The notes beneath the pieces were generated by a model, which saw nothing but the letters and a program-made list of their open reading frames with translations, had not been told where the DNA came from and did not search any database. Of a stretch of 64,000 bases of DNA, positions 1-12,500 are shown one piece after another. How positions within the stretch are numbered: the stretch's first letter is position 1; each line of letters starts with the position of its first letter. Origin of the DNA: Hybos culiciformis (Eukaryota; Arthropoda; Insecta; Diptera; Hybotidae); the NCBI GenBank assembly GCA_964007475.1, contig OZ023273.1:6777234-6841233 (forward strand), in the 5' to 3' direction. The translations under genes were made by a program, and so were the position numbers.

Positions 1-525
1 CGTAATAGCTTTTAAAGCTTTAAGATTTTTGTTATTTTATTATTTTTGAGTATAATGTGTACATATATTATGATTTAAGGTTTTATGTATGTTCAATTTT
101 CCATTTTTGTTAAAAAAAAAAAAAAGGAATTTCATTATATTTTGATAATTCAAGACTATAAATCGATATTAAAATTTAATACTTGATATTCCACTATATA
201 CTTATATGGAATATCAAGAAAAATGTGCATAATCTTTTTTTTTTTTATAAATGTGCACAATATTTTTGCAAAATTCCAAATTATAAATTGTGATTTTTAT
301 GTGCACTTCAAAGTGTTTCGAAATTAAAAATATCATAAAAAAATAAAAATACAAATAATAAACATATATTATATGTGTACTGTGTACATCATAAGTAACT
401 CCAAAATATAATGTACTCATATGTATACAAATATTAAAAAAAAAAAAAAATGAAATAAAAATAAAAATGCAAATTAGTTACAACCAGCAAAGAAAAAGAG
501 AATGGAAATGCACCTGGGAACGTAC

Positions 526-687
526 CCTCCACACTTAAATGGACAGCATGTCTGTCTGTGCCACGTTCATTTTCAACAACCAAATAATATGGTCGTGCAT
601 CATATTCATCAGCATTTATGATATGAAGTGTTGCTAAATAACAATCCTCTCGAGTGTCCTGCATAACTTCATCAGCGCGATAACGGT
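526..687 (-). CDS. Ig-superfamily adhesion protein, exon J: second half of Ig-like domain 5 (last exon in window)
   Basis: The acceptor is ATATTACAG|ACCGTT and the donor GAG G|GTACGTTC; phase 1 in and out. The product includes DRYRADEVMQDTREDCYLA and TLHIINADEYDARPYYLVVE, ending HAVHLSVE. The usual F-strand Y-x-C is here Y-Y-L, so the canonical second cysteine is absent; the only cysteine (EDCYLATL) is on the E strand and might bond with the B-strand cysteine of exon I. The exon ends in phase 1 without a transmembrane segment, so membrane-spanning and cytoplasmic exons should lie to the left of base 1. Confidence 0.92.
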
Positions 688-3625
688 CTGTAATATTAAA
701 AAAAAAAAAAAAAAGAAGAGAAAATAAAAACAAAATATATAAATGAATAAATGTATAAAGTTGAATAATAATTACAAAATTATTATTAAAAAAAAAGGGG
801 TTTTTATTTTTTCGTTATATTACTACTAAGAATAAAATTTAAAAAAAAAATATTAATTGTGGAAAAAATTCATTGAATGAAAAACCAAAGAATTTCCTGT
901 TAGACCATTTCACTGGGAAAATATTTATTTTTTCTGAAAATAATTTTTTAAAATTGAAGTAAGTATATAGTTTGTATTTGTCGTATACTATAGATAATAT
1001 GAAATGGGATTTATAATTTTAAGATATAATATACAAAAATACTATAATAATTTTTCCAGAATTCGAATTTATTTTTTTTTTGCATAAAATGAATGAATTT
1101 TGTTTTTTTTAAGCAAGTTTTATTTTAATAATGCGATTTTTTTATCTGGTGTGCTTCTTTTTATCCTTTTGAGAAATTCATTTTATGTTGACGTTAATAT
1201 AATTTTTTTCTTTTTTATGAAAATATTATTGATGATAAACTAACTTTAAGTATTTAAACTGTTTTTTTTGAAAGTGGTATAAGTCCATTTTTTCATGTAT
1301 AATTTTTTCATGTAAATATGGAGAGAAGGTGGCTATATCTTACTAAAATTACCATCAACTCATTTTTTTTAAAAAGTGGACTTATACCACTTTCAAAAAA
1401 AACAGCTCATATAGGAATATTCTTCTGTCGTAGTTATCGGGTTTGAAATCTAGATTAGCTAGATTTCAGCGACCTGTGAAACAGTAAATTTCGTTACATT
1501 GACATTTGTACATAACACAATATAACAATTTGATCCTATAGTCAATCATTAATTTTAAAAATTTCAAGCAAAAATTTAAAATATCAAAATATATATTAAA
1601 GTTTAAAATAAAATAGTTTCATAATAGTGGTTTTTCAATTTAAAATGTTATTTAATACATAAAGGACATTTTTTTTTTTTTTAATTTATAATTAAAATAA
1701 TAGGAATGTCCTTAAAACTCAAATTACCGAATTATAGATTTTGAAAATAGGACATTTTGAGGACTGACAACACACTGATTGTAATCAATACTGTTTTAAC
1801 TAAATAATTTTAATTTTTTCCAGGAATTTTGACAAAATAATTTTAGGTCTGAAATAAATATCACTGTTTTAATGATATCGTAGATTTCTATTTCTACTGA
1901 ACTAATTTTTTTGCCTTTAATTTTTTACAGTAGTAACAAATTTCACGCTGGTAAAATACATAAAAATTTTCAAGTAAAAAGGAAATTGATAAATTTAATT
2001 GGAATTCAAAATGTTCCTATAATATAATTTCATAGTATTTTTTATAATGAGTATACAATCTCTAAATAAAATTCTAGCAAATCTTTGAATTAATGGCTTG
2101 AATGATAGTGGTAGTGAATTACAGCTACTCTATGGTGTAGTATTTTACTCGCTATTCTAAGTATGTCCCTTCGTTTGCATGAAGTGTTTATGATCTCTTC
2201 AAAACCATTTCAGCATCCATCTAATTAATTACTATATAATTCTAGGAACTTTAAACTTTCGTTTTTATAAATTATGAAAAAACAAAATATATATTTATAT
2301 AAAATTCATTAAATTAATAAAAAATAAAAAAAAAAATTATTTGCCAATGACGTTAAGTGTGAAATTGAATAATTTATGAATTAAATGAAACTGTCACATA
2401 AAAAGGACTGTTTCACAAATTGTTTTATTTTTTATTTCATTTTAATTTTGAGAAAATTATGCATTCGAAAATGAGGAAAATAAATAAAATCATGACAGGT
2501 TTTTTTTTAATTTTTGCAATTTTTAATTGCTATCCAAAATGTAATTGTGCAATTTATGCAATTCATTTGAAAATAAAAAAAAAAACCAAAGGATTATACA
2601 AATTTTTTTTTGCGGTTTTAATCATTTCAAAATACAATTAATTAATTACAAAAATTTAAGTGATATGGCGGCTTATAAATTTTAATTAATAAATTCTTTA
2701 ATTTTTATTTTTTTTTTGGTTTTAAATAAATAATTTATATTTTTATTTGTTTTCAATTCATTAAAAAACAAATGTGTAATTTAATTTCGTAACTGGACTT
2801 GACTTTGCTGCCTAATCCCCTATAAAAACATATCCGCGCGAATGTTAATGGGTTTGGAATAAAATTTTAAAATATATTTCTTATTATTCTAAAGACGTAC
2901 CCACATAGTAGTCAAATGAATTCTTGGTATCACAAAATCGTTGCATTATTACATAAAAGGAATTTTCTATGTTTAGAAAACATAGGTATTGGAAAAATTT
3001 TAAGTATTTTTTTTGTAGAAAAATTTATGTTCTTAAAACCAAAATTTATTCCATTCATGTATAACAAAAACCATAATTCTTTTATGAGATAAAATTTTAT
3101 TCTCTTCATTGAATCTGAGACAATGTTTTCATCTAGAATTCCAATGTATGTATAAGCAATATATACCATATATATATTAATTTTTTAAATGTCCAAAAAT
3201 GTATCAACGGTATTGAAAACTATAAATTTGTAGGGTTTATTTTTCATAGTAACCACATTTTTATTATAATGATTAATCCATATAGTATCTGGATAGTATA
3301 TAATAGACTCAGTTAGAAAATAAGGACAAATTTTAATGATTAACGAAATAAATTCCTTTTTAATCGGGTAAGAAATATTTGCAAATAAATAAAATGATCT
3401 ATACATATAATTAAAAATATTTTAAAAGTTATAAGCTTTCAGTCTGCTGCTTATTCGATCGAGTCTCTATCTTTAGTTTTTCTTAACTCATTGCATTTTT
3501 TTTTATCTTTGAATGAAATTTTTACAAAATATTGTACAATTTTTATATAAATTCTTTTTTCTATGAAAAAGAAAATGAAAATATAATATGTATATATAAA
3601 TCAAATCAATACAAATGGAACTTAC
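688..3625. other. Intron I-J of the Ig gene
   Basis: AT-rich intron with long A/T runs and the 1259-1405 inverted repeat. A small GGACAT-type inverted repeat near 1660-1715 is also visible. The short open frames here look like random AT-rich translations without domains. No other gene is seen. Confidence 0.7.
1259..1405. repeat. 147-bp near-perfect inverted repeat (MITE-like)
   Basis: The arms 1259-1293 and 1371-1405 are about 35 bp each and reverse complements with one visible mismatch. They begin CTG, then a T-run, then GAAAGTGGTATAAGTCCA. The loop is about 77 bp. I see no clear target-site duplication, so this may be a short non-autonomous transposon or only a hairpin. It lies in the intron between Ig exons I and J. 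Confidence 0.7.
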
Positions 3626-3784
3626 CAACAGCAGCGCCAGCTTCTAACCGCAATGAACCCCATTCCCATGCAACGTGATGTGGTCTGGGATCTGCACATA
3701 CAACTAATGATAGGCTTGCAGAATCACCACGTTTAACTGATACTGTGTGCATTGAAGGATTTAATCGTAACACTTGTGGTGCTC
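3626..3784 (-). CDS. Ig-superfamily adhesion protein, exon I: first half of Ig-like domain 5
   Basis: The acceptor is AAACACAG|GAGCA and the donor GTT G|GTAAGTTC; phase 1 in and out. It encodes GAPQVLRLNPSMHTVSVKRG, then SASLSLVVCADPRPHHVAWEW and GSLRLEAGAAV. A B-strand cysteine (VVCADP) and a C-strand tryptophan (VAWEW) are visible. The matching F-strand cysteine in exon J is missing (see there). Confidence 0.92.
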
Positions 3785-5237
3785 CTGTGTTTAGAAAATA
3801 TTTGTAAGAAAGAAAATATTAAGTTTTTCTCATCTACTGTGTAAAAGAATTTCATGTGAAAACAATATAATATGTTAAATTATAAATTTATTTCGTTACA
3901 ACTTCCATTTCTAATAATGTCAGTATAATTTGAAAAAAAAAAAATAAATAAATAAAAATAGGGTTTTGAATGCTATATAATTTAAGATGAAATTCAATGT
4001 AACAGCTTTTGAATTCGAGGCAATTTGTTTTATATTTTTATAAATACTTATCATTAAAATCAAATTTCTCAATTGTCCTTAATTTGTTTTTCTAAAATTA
4101 AAGTTCTATATTACACTTCAATTAGAAAAAGAAAATTTGCATAATAAATAAAAGTAATTTAAATCGGAATTCATAATCATAGAAATTAAAAATTTCCACT
4201 ACCAAATCTTTTGATATTTTTCTTCCCTTTATTTATTTTTTTTTTAATTTATATACAATTTTTTCAATTTATATTTTTAAAAGACTATGTGATTGAACTT
4301 CGATTCACTGATAAATATTATATGTAATTATGTAAGTCAGATATTCAAGCTAACACTCTTAACAAATCTTAAAACCTTTGGCATCAAAAACATATAAATT
4401 TTGAACATATAATGAACATAAACGAAGCTATCAGTGATAACTAGTTATATAGTATATTGCACAAAAAAAAAACAACATAAAATTTATTACTAGAAACCGC
4501 AGTAGTTAGTGTCATTGTAACGTTTAGAATATAAATCAGAGTACTTTTATTATTTTATTTATCCTTTTCTCTTTGGAAATTGGATAAAAGTCCAAAATAG
4601 GATTTTTATGAAATAAAAATAAGTACATGTATATTATTTATGTATACACATGTATGCATTTACAGAGAGAAAATTAAATTGAGTTATAAGAATGTAAATT
4701 TTGGTTTCTATTTTGGAAAATTGAGAACTCAAAACCATTGAAAAGATAAAACACCAGATTTTAAGTCAAAAGAAGCAAAATATTTAATAAATGATGTCGG
4801 TTAGCTTCTACTATATATGTTTATAGAGTTAGGAAAATAAATAAAGAATATATAACTTCACATGTTATAAAATTTTAATCAGTGAACAAGAATACAATAT
4901 GCATATATTAAGATTTACGTTATTTTAATCTCTCGATAAATTTTATTATGTAATTGAGAAATAATATTTGATATCCTATAATTCGTGAGAAAAATTTGCT
5001 TAGTACATAGGCTCCGAATATTTTAACAGCAGCATAAGTTTCTTAACTGCAAATGCAATAATAAAAGTTACTTGACCAGTAAAGAATTTATGTAACCAGA
5101 ATGAATTTATGTAAAAATAATATAGTACATTAATGCACTGTACACAATGAAACAATTTATTTACAACAATCTATTTATTTTTAAAAAAATTGAACTTAGT
5201 TTAATTTTTTTTTTTAAATAATATAATGTCAATTAAT
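3785..5237. other. Intron H-I, part downstream of the nested LRR gene
   Basis: Simple AT-rich sequence between the LRR gene stop and Ig exon I. Apart from the candidate polyadenylation signals I see no coding or repeat structure. Confidence 0.6.
5156..5161 (-). terminator. Possible polyadenylation signal for the nested LRR gene
   Basis: AATAAA on the minus strand, about 76 bp past the stop codon of the LRR gene. A second copy lies at about 5173. In such AT-rich DNA the motif is common, so position is the main support. Confidence 0.4.
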
Positions 5238-6488
5238 TTAATCGATGGAATAAAATCGAGATCTTGATGTTTCACCGTGATGCTTATATGAAGAAATATC
5301 AATAATTTCTACTAAATTATCAAAGTTACAACTTATTTTGTCATCACAGTTAAAGCATGAATTTATGAAAGCATAATTGAACAAATCAGGTAAAATATTC
5401 TTCAAATACAAACAATTCCAAGGATTATTCCACAATTCAATATCAAATTTTTCTTTTCCTCCACGTTCTGTTTTATCAAAATCTAATGATATCAGTTCAT
5501 TATGTGTTAAAGTCAAAAATTCAAATTTCGGCAAATTGATCAGGGCTCCAAGATGAAATTTGACCAATTTATTTCTCGATAAATATAAATAATTTAATTT
5601 AGGTAGATTGGAAAATGCATACGGTTCAATGTGTTCTATTTCACAATCAGACAAACTTAAAACTCGTAATGTTTTGCTAACGAAGACATTCGATTTTATT
5701 TCATTAAAATTATTTCTGGATATATCTAACATCTCTAATTTTGGTAGCTTGCTTAATAAATGCGGTCTTAAAGAAGTCATATTTAGGTAACAATCACCCA
5801 AACTAAGGGTTCCTAAATGTTCGTGAATCAAAACATTGTTACCAATATGTTTCAAAGGATTTGATGATAAAACTAAGTAGTGTAGTGATGCAAGGTCTTC
5901 AAAAGCATATTCTTCAATTGAAACAATTTTATTATCGCTCAAATTTAATTCTTGCAAATTTTCTTGCCTTGAAAATTTCTCAATTTTATTAAGACTGTTG
6001 TTCTCAGCATTGAATTTTCGCAATCCATTGAAAAATTTGAATAAATTTTTTGGTAAATAAATAATCTCATTATTGGATAAATTAAGTGACAATATATTTG
6101 ACATATTTTTTTCATTCAATTCTTCATTATTGTCGAAAATATCTATCAGATGAGAAGAACCAATTGTGATTGATTTCAATTTAGAATCATCTGTTGCAGC
6201 TAGTTCGAATATATTGAATGCAAGCTTTGGCATATTGAAATCATTAATATAAATATTTTCCACATTTGTAAAATTTAATTTTATTCTTGGATTCCATTCA
6301 GTTCGCTCCGAGCCAGTTGGATAGCAAGATAATTTTTTTTTGAAAATCTTACATTGCGATATTATACTACTATCTTCACTGATTACAAAATTATGTGTCA
6401 TCAGAAATAAAATCAAAAAACAAAATATAATTTTACAATTGAACAGAAACATTATTATTCTACCGACTAGTGTAAATGAACTAAACAT
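5238..6488 (-). CDS. Secreted leucine-rich-repeat protein, intronless, nested in an intron
   Basis: This is a 416-residue open frame without introns. A hydrophobic signal sequence covers about residues 13-35; Met13 (codon at 6450-6452) gives a more typical signal peptide than Met1, so either start is possible. About eight to nine repeats with the LxxLxLSxNxI pattern follow (roughly residues 130-345). A C-terminal cap comes next (NNPWNCLYLKNILPDL, with cysteines near 359, 378, 381 and 387). There is no transmembrane segment after the cap and the tail is short, so a secreted product is likely. The N-terminal region has Cys46 and Cys55 but no full LRRNT cap. The gene lies in the 5.6-kb intron between Ig exons H and I, on the same strand as its host. 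An AATAAA signal lies about 80 bp downstream. The ligand is unknown; the family acts in protein-protein recognition. Confidence 0.9.
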   Translation of the reverse strand: MFSSFTLVGRIIMFLFNCKIIFCFLILFLMTHNFVISEDSSIISQCKIFKKKLSCYPTGSERTEWNPRIKLNFTNVENIYINDFNMPKLAFNIFELAATDDSKLKSITIGSSHLIDIFDNNEELNEKNMSNILSLNLSNNEIIYLPKNLFKFFNGLRKFNAENNSLNKIEKFSRQENLQELNLSDNKIVSIEEYAFEDLASLHYLVLSSNPLKHIGNNVLIHEHLGTLSLGDCYLNMTSLRPHLLSKLPKLEMLDISRNNFNEIKSNVFVSKTLRVLSLSDCEIEHIEPYAFSNLPKLNYLYLSRNKLVKFHLGALINLPKFEFLTLTHNELISLDFDKTERGGKEKFDIELWNNPWNCLYLKNILPDLFNYAFINSCFNCDDKISCNFDNLVEIIDISSYKHHGETSRSRFYSID

Positions 6489-7838
6489 TATGTATCATCT
6501 TTAATATTGTATTATTGCAAAATTAAAAAAAAGAAATAAAAATGATAACAACGAATCAATAGCACTTTAAAGGTCGTAGAAGCATTCATAATAAATCAAA
6601 TCAAAATTTAGATTTTTCATTCTTGTTCTTCTGCCAACACAACATGCATACGTATGTTGTATTGTATATAAATAAATAATATTCTATTTTTAATTATAGT
6701 AAGTAATACATTATTAAAAAAAAAATTTAAATGTGATAAAAATTAATTAGAGCATAGATTACTTTCTGACAAAATTAAGTGAAAAATTAAATTTAATTAA
6801 TTTATTCAAGTAATTATAGAAACTCCGTGTTCCAAGACCATGTTATAATAGAAACAACTGGTCGATCACGACGTGAAAGTTATTTTGCTCTATCTTTTAT
6901 TTAAGTAATTATGTTCCTGTTTGGTCTCAAATCTTCATTGCTATTAAATTTTGGTGTTTTTAACAATAATAATTAGTTTTTTTGAGGAATCCCAAAAAAT
7001 TTAATATAATTTCGAATTCACTGTTAAAATTAGCCCTAATTGTGTTAGCACACTAATAATAATCTCGTTTAAAATAATTTATTTTAATTTATAAAGCATA
7101 AATAACATTTCTAACAAGCTTAACAAATAAAGTACATACATAATGTACATTATACTTATACTCCATTGAAGAGAATTCTTTTATTTTTTTTTCTTCCTGA
7201 AACAGAGGCTAATAAAAATAGTTTTTATAAGCAATTTTATTTATATTTTTATTTATTTTATTTTATTTTTTTGTTTTTAGAAAAAAATTTCAAGAATTTT
7301 TTGTTAAATTGCAAAATTAACAGAAAAATTTCAGCGCAAAAATATTTCTTTTTCTAATTTCATTAAAGATTTAAAAAAAAAAATAAAAATATTTTTAACG
7401 TTTATGTTTATCCTTTTAAAATATAATAAATTTGAAAATTTTTTTTTATGTTTTTTTTATTATTATAATACATAAAGATTTAAAGAATAAAGTTCATTTA
7501 ATTTTCTTCAATTCAATTCGATTCTGTACATCAGTAGATCAGTAGTACCTCATAAATGTCACACTCACGAGCTGAACATACTTTTCAGGTTCTCTAAATA
7601 TCATTATACCAATACCATTTAGTCATATACTAAGTATTTATATATAAAAAAAACAATTATCATCAAAATTGAGACCTTAGTCCGAATCCTTGAGCTGGTA
7701 ATCAACATACTAACTTTATTAGCATCCATTTAAACTTAGATAAAATTTAAAATTTATGAAAATTTTATATGAAAATTATTTAGACTCTTTGCTGGTTGAG
7801 AGCGTCTAAAATTGATTGGTTTGTTCATTAGTTATAAT
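6489..7838. other. Intron H-I, region upstream of the nested LRR gene
   Basis: This holds the presumed promoter and 5' UTR of the LRR gene, just above 6488. No TATA or initiator element can be told apart from the AT background. The rest is unremarkable AT-rich intron. Confidence 0.5.
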
Positions 7839-8682
7839 TAGGCTTGTGAATTTTAGTTCCTTAAAAACCTTGTTTAGACACCTAAAAAGTTCCTAAAAAA
7901 ACAAAAAAAAGTCGCTAAAAAAGACACTAAAAAAGTCGCTAAAAAAATAGTTAAAAAAAATAGTTAAAAAAAATTTCCCAAAAATTTACAGAAATTTAGA
8001 TTTTGATACAAAAATTTCAAATCTACGAATGATAAAAAAGATAATAATTTTGGATTTTCATATTATTTATTGTGCGAATATATTAATATAGCAATTTCAT
8101 TTAAAAGTTAAAAAAAATATAAATTTCATTGCACAAAAAACTTAAAAAATGAACATGTAATTTGAAATAAAAATGTAAAAACGAGTTTATTAATTATTGA
8201 TTGATTTATTCCAATAAATTACAAAATGCTTTCGTAAATTTTCGAATTCAAATTTTTGTCGGTTAGATCAGAAAAGATTTTTATGTATAGAAAATGATCT
8301 TTCAACTTCTGTCGAAGTAATAGGGGCATACTTAAAGGGAATTATTTCCTGAACTTTATATTGCTCGCAAATATCATTCTTCTGCCAGATATCATGTTTG
8401 AAATTTTTATCAAAATTGAAAAATCCATGTTCTTCATTATGACGGCCTTTAATGTAAGAACAAAATTGGTAAAATAGTTCCTAAAAAAGTCAAAAATGGT
8501 TAAAAAAGTCAGTAAAAGTCAAAAAAGTCGAAATAGTCGCTAAAACATGAAATAGGTAGAAAAAGTCGCTAACATATTGGGCTCAAATTACAGCAAATTT
8601 TTCGAAACGTGGAGATATTTTAATAAAAATCTGTTATTACGCACGACTGAAAAAAGGTAATTACCTAAAAATCACAACCCTA
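7839..8682. mobile_element. hAT-family element, internally deleted, with perfect 8-bp TSD
   Basis: Ends read TAGGCTTGTGAATTTTAG on the left and, as reverse complement, TAGGGTTGTGATTTTTAGG on the right: imperfect terminal inverted repeats. Both sides are flanked by GTTATAAT (7831-7838 and 8683-8690), an exact 8-bp duplication as expected for hAT elements. Inside, GTCGCTAAAAAA-like motifs recur near both ends (about 7900-7965 and 8470-8570). A remnant of the transposase C-terminal dimerisation region lies on the minus strand. At 844 bp it is too short to be autonomous. Confidence 0.88.
8205..8475 (-). pseudogene. hAT transposase C-terminal remnant
   Basis: On the minus strand one frame reads ...DIWQKNDICEQYKVQEI, then IPFKYAPITSTEVERSFS and IHKNLF, then a TGA stop, then SNRQKFEFENLRKHFVIYW. 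TEVERSFS followed by an LRKH-type helix is the signature of the hAT C-terminal dimerisation domain. Only the last part of the enzyme is present and it has one in-frame stop, so it is a dead fragment inside the hAT element at 7839-8682. Confidence 0.82.
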
Positions 8683-8690
8683 GTTATAAT

Positions 8691-9355
8691 CCTTTTAGTG
8701 GCGGGCGGACGTTTAATGAAAACATTCATCAGCTTTACCATTTTTGATGGTAAACGGGCCAAAAAAAACACAAAAACCAGTAGATATTTTTTTTTGGTTC
8801 ATAGTTCTTAGAAATTAATTCTGATTAGACAGATTAAAGTACAAAATAAAAAAAAATTGTTAAATATTATAGTATAGATAAATTAAAATCCAACCCTAAT
8901 ATACATATATATATATATATCTTACTTATCGTTATCCACCCTAAGAAAAGATGAATAATACTCTAAAAAAAAACATTAACCAAAAACATTAATTATTTAT
9001 TCTTAACATCTTGAATTTAGATTCCGACATTTCAACTGTCATCTAAATTTTTCCTTTTAAATCATTTTAAATTACTCCTAACGTCATTTTATTTCAATAA
9101 AATATGTTTGTATAGCAACATTTTTATATAATAAAATACCTATACATTCTCTTTTAAATGGTTTTTCCTTTTCATTCAAAATGTATATATGTACTTACAC
9201 ATGAATCTTAAGAAAATTTCATTTAACAAGAAGAAGAAAAAAAAAAGGTAATAACAAAAAAAAAAATAAATAAAACAAGAAAATAGGAAAAAAAAAAAAT
9301 TTATAGAATAAAAAAGAAGAAAATAAGGTAAAAATTCCTTAAATAATTTACTTAC
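8691..9355. other. Intron H-I, between hAT element and exon H
   Basis: AT-rich, with a short AT dinucleotide run near 8902-8920 and purine-rich stretches close to the exon H donor. No gene is seen. Confidence 0.6.
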
Positions 9356-9519
9356 CAACAACTTGTAATGAAACAGGTTCAGATGTTACACTTCTTTCCT
9401 GTCCATTTATAAAATTAGTAGCACGACATTCGTATTCACCTTGATAATCATAGGTAACATTATCGATAACAAGACGTGCTTGATTACCTCGTTCTAGATA
9501 TTTAGTTCCTTGAGCAATT
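9356..9519 (-). CDS. Ig-superfamily adhesion protein, exon H: second half of Ig domain 4
   Basis: The acceptor is GATTTACAG|AATTGC and the donor GTT G|GTAAGTAA; phase 2 in, phase 1 out. It encodes ARLVIDNVTYDYQGEYECRA and continues TNFINGQERSVTSE, ending VSLQVV. The Y-x-G-x-Y-x-C-x-A-x-N motif gives the F strand, and NVT is a possible glycosylation site. The phase-2 split makes this the only Ig domain of the five cut in phase 2. Confidence 0.94.
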
Positions 9520-12500
9520 CTGTAAATCAGACAAAAATAAAAAAATTAAATAAAAATTATATATTTTTTTTTCAATTTGGAATTGAAAGAATTTATATAT
9601 AAATAAATGTATGTACATGAAAAATGTTCTAACGAAGAGAAATATAAAAGAAAATTGATAAAATTTAATGTTCTGTAAAATTAGATTTTGCGCCAAAATT
9701 GATAATGATAATAAAAATTTATTACAATTTTTTATTTTTATCAAACTGCAAAAATATAAATAAAAATAAATAAATAAATAAATGCCTCAATTTTGTGGTC
9801 ACATTTAAAAAACATTTTAAAAATTATTGTTATTATTATTATTTTAATAATTTTGTTTTCCAATTATATGATTTCGAAAATATTTGATATAAGTAGATAC
9901 AGATATAGACATCAGATATAGATAGTTGTAAATTTTTATGAAAATTATTTTGTGTTATTTTATATATAATATTAAATTTCCCAATAGATTTAAAATGTAA
10001 TTCCAAATATTTTATTAAATTTATATATGTTTTAAAGGGAAAATTCTTTTCTTATATACACATATTTGAATTGTAATTAATTATGTAATAATAACATAAT
10101 GTATGTATAAGAAGGATATAATCAAGAATTTGATTTTTATTATTTGTATAATTTAATTACTATAATAATAGATTTGAAAAAAAAATATTGATTATCCTCT
10201 CTCTAACGATGTAACAATTACAATATTACAAGTTATTAATAACAATTCATCATTTAAAAATAATAAGAATACTGCCTATATACTATTTTGAATCTTTGGT
10301 TAGAACTCAAATTTCATCAAAAATTCTACAAAACCATGATTGGTTCTTAAAAACCAGGGTTTCAAAACATAATCTTTTCATGGCTGGTTTATAAAATGTT
10401 AATGTATACATAATGTCGGAAAATTATTTTAAAGGAATCAGGACTTGAGTATTGGAGACAGTATATAACTTTACTACAGTCAAACAGCAAATTGAAACGC
10501 TCCTGAAACAGTACGAAACACCTCAACTTATTGCCAAATATTAATCGAAAATTGTATGAAGAAAATATAAGTTAAAACATTTCTTCAATTTTATATCGTA
10601 TATAATATAGAATATACCATTAACTTTTAAATTGCTCAACTATGTTTCCTTCTAGTTTTTTATTTTATTGTTTTACATTCATTTTCCAGGTGGATATAAA
10701 TCTTTCCTCTAATACTAAAAACTATGTTAAGAAATAAAAAAAAATTAATAGTTTTCATGATGTTAACAAATCACTTTCATTGCTATTTTAATTTGAAAAA
10801 TGAGAATTTCTCAATTATTGTCCTTGTTAAAAGCTCATTCATGCTGTGCCTGTTAAGTTTAAAAGTTTGCATGAATATTTTGTTTTTTTTTTTGTTTTTT
10901 TTACGTTTCTTTTGAATTTTAGGATTTTTATTTTTTTTATTTTTTTTTACCCAAAGGACACCCGCTGAGATTAAAAGTTAAGAAAAAAATAATAATAATA
11001 ATATCATACAACAACTTTTATGTTATTTAATAATGTTCTTTTTTTTTTGTTTTTTTTTTTTTTTTTTTTTTTGCTTTTGAACTTCAACAAAAAAATAAAA
11101 AAAATAAGGAAAAAAAAAGGAAAACAAATGAAAATTCCAATAAATAAAAAATAAAATATTATGACTGCTGAATACGTTTTTTATATGATTCGGAATCCCT
11201 ATGGAACTACCATCTGCTTCTTTCAACGAATTTAAATATAGATATATATAGGCTTTTATTTTCTTTTGACTGATGATATTTAACAAAAAAAGTAAAAAAA
11301 ATAAATTGTAAGAAAAAGAAAAACGAAGAATTGATATTTAAACACATTATTTCTATTAATTTTGATAAATTCGATATGTGCAATGAATTTATTTATTTTA
11401 TTTTTTTTTATTCTCCGAGATTTTTATATATTTTTAGTATTATTATTAAAGATTGAATAATATTTTTGGATGAGAATGAATGAGAATTTGAACATTTTTA
11501 TTATTTATTGTTATTAAAATATTCGTCTTATTTATCATTCAGTTTTATGTTAAAACTTTGAGTCAGTCCAAAAACTTGCATTAAAATTATGTTAAAGGTT
11601 ATTAAAGGTTAAAGGTTATTCCTGGAAGCATCCATCCGCACTAACTTTTTTATCGGAGAAAAGATTTTGAATAGATAATGTTAACGTAGTACCTGTACTT
11701 CAAACTAACAGTACAGACTATTGAATATTACAATATGTAGAGTATCATACAGGCCGACATTCTGATTTAACAGAAAAATTAAATAGTTTAGGCATTACAA
11801 ATGTTTACTCTTTTTCCTCCTTCAAATTTAAATTACTTTATGATCGCAATCTTATTTTCACATCATATTTTTATTTTAATATGAAAGTTAAAAAAAAATA
11901 ATAAAAACAAAAGAAAAAGGATTTTGCACGGAAAAAGATATTTTTTCATAAGAAATTATTATTTATCCTTGAAATAAATTTAATTTTATTAAAAAAAATA
12001 AAGCACATGTTTTGGACTTGCCCTTGAAATTATTAAATAGGGCAATTATTTTTTAATTTGAAACTTTTTTAAGGGCAATTGCTGGATATGCAACTCTTTT
12101 TTCTTATTAGTATGACTTAATTGACATTCAACACAAAATCAATAACTCCTCAATAGCAAAAATATTGACATCTTTACCCTGATAAATATTTTTTTTCCCT
12201 CATTCTGTCATATTTTATTTTGTATAAAATAACATAAACAAACATTATGATAAAATTTATTTATTTTTTTTCCGTCATATCTGTTAAAAAAAAATAAGAA
12301 AAACCTTACATATATTTTTTTCTAAATCTTATTTAAAATAAAAGAAAATAAAGGTATCTATGGTCTAAAAATACATAATGGGGGTCGTTATTGCAAAGTT
12401 TTCTAAGAATCTGAATTTCTAAACGTAAGTTAAAAAAAAATTTAAAAAAAATTATTTTTATCAAATAATTTTATTAACTGGCCATTAAAATAAATTTTCG

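Noticed and set aside
2420..3406. Short Phe/Lys/Ile-rich open frames in intron I-J
   Set aside because: Low-complexity AT-rich translations without splice or domain support.
5608..5790. 60-aa plus-strand open frame
   Set aside because: Antisense shadow of the LRR gene.
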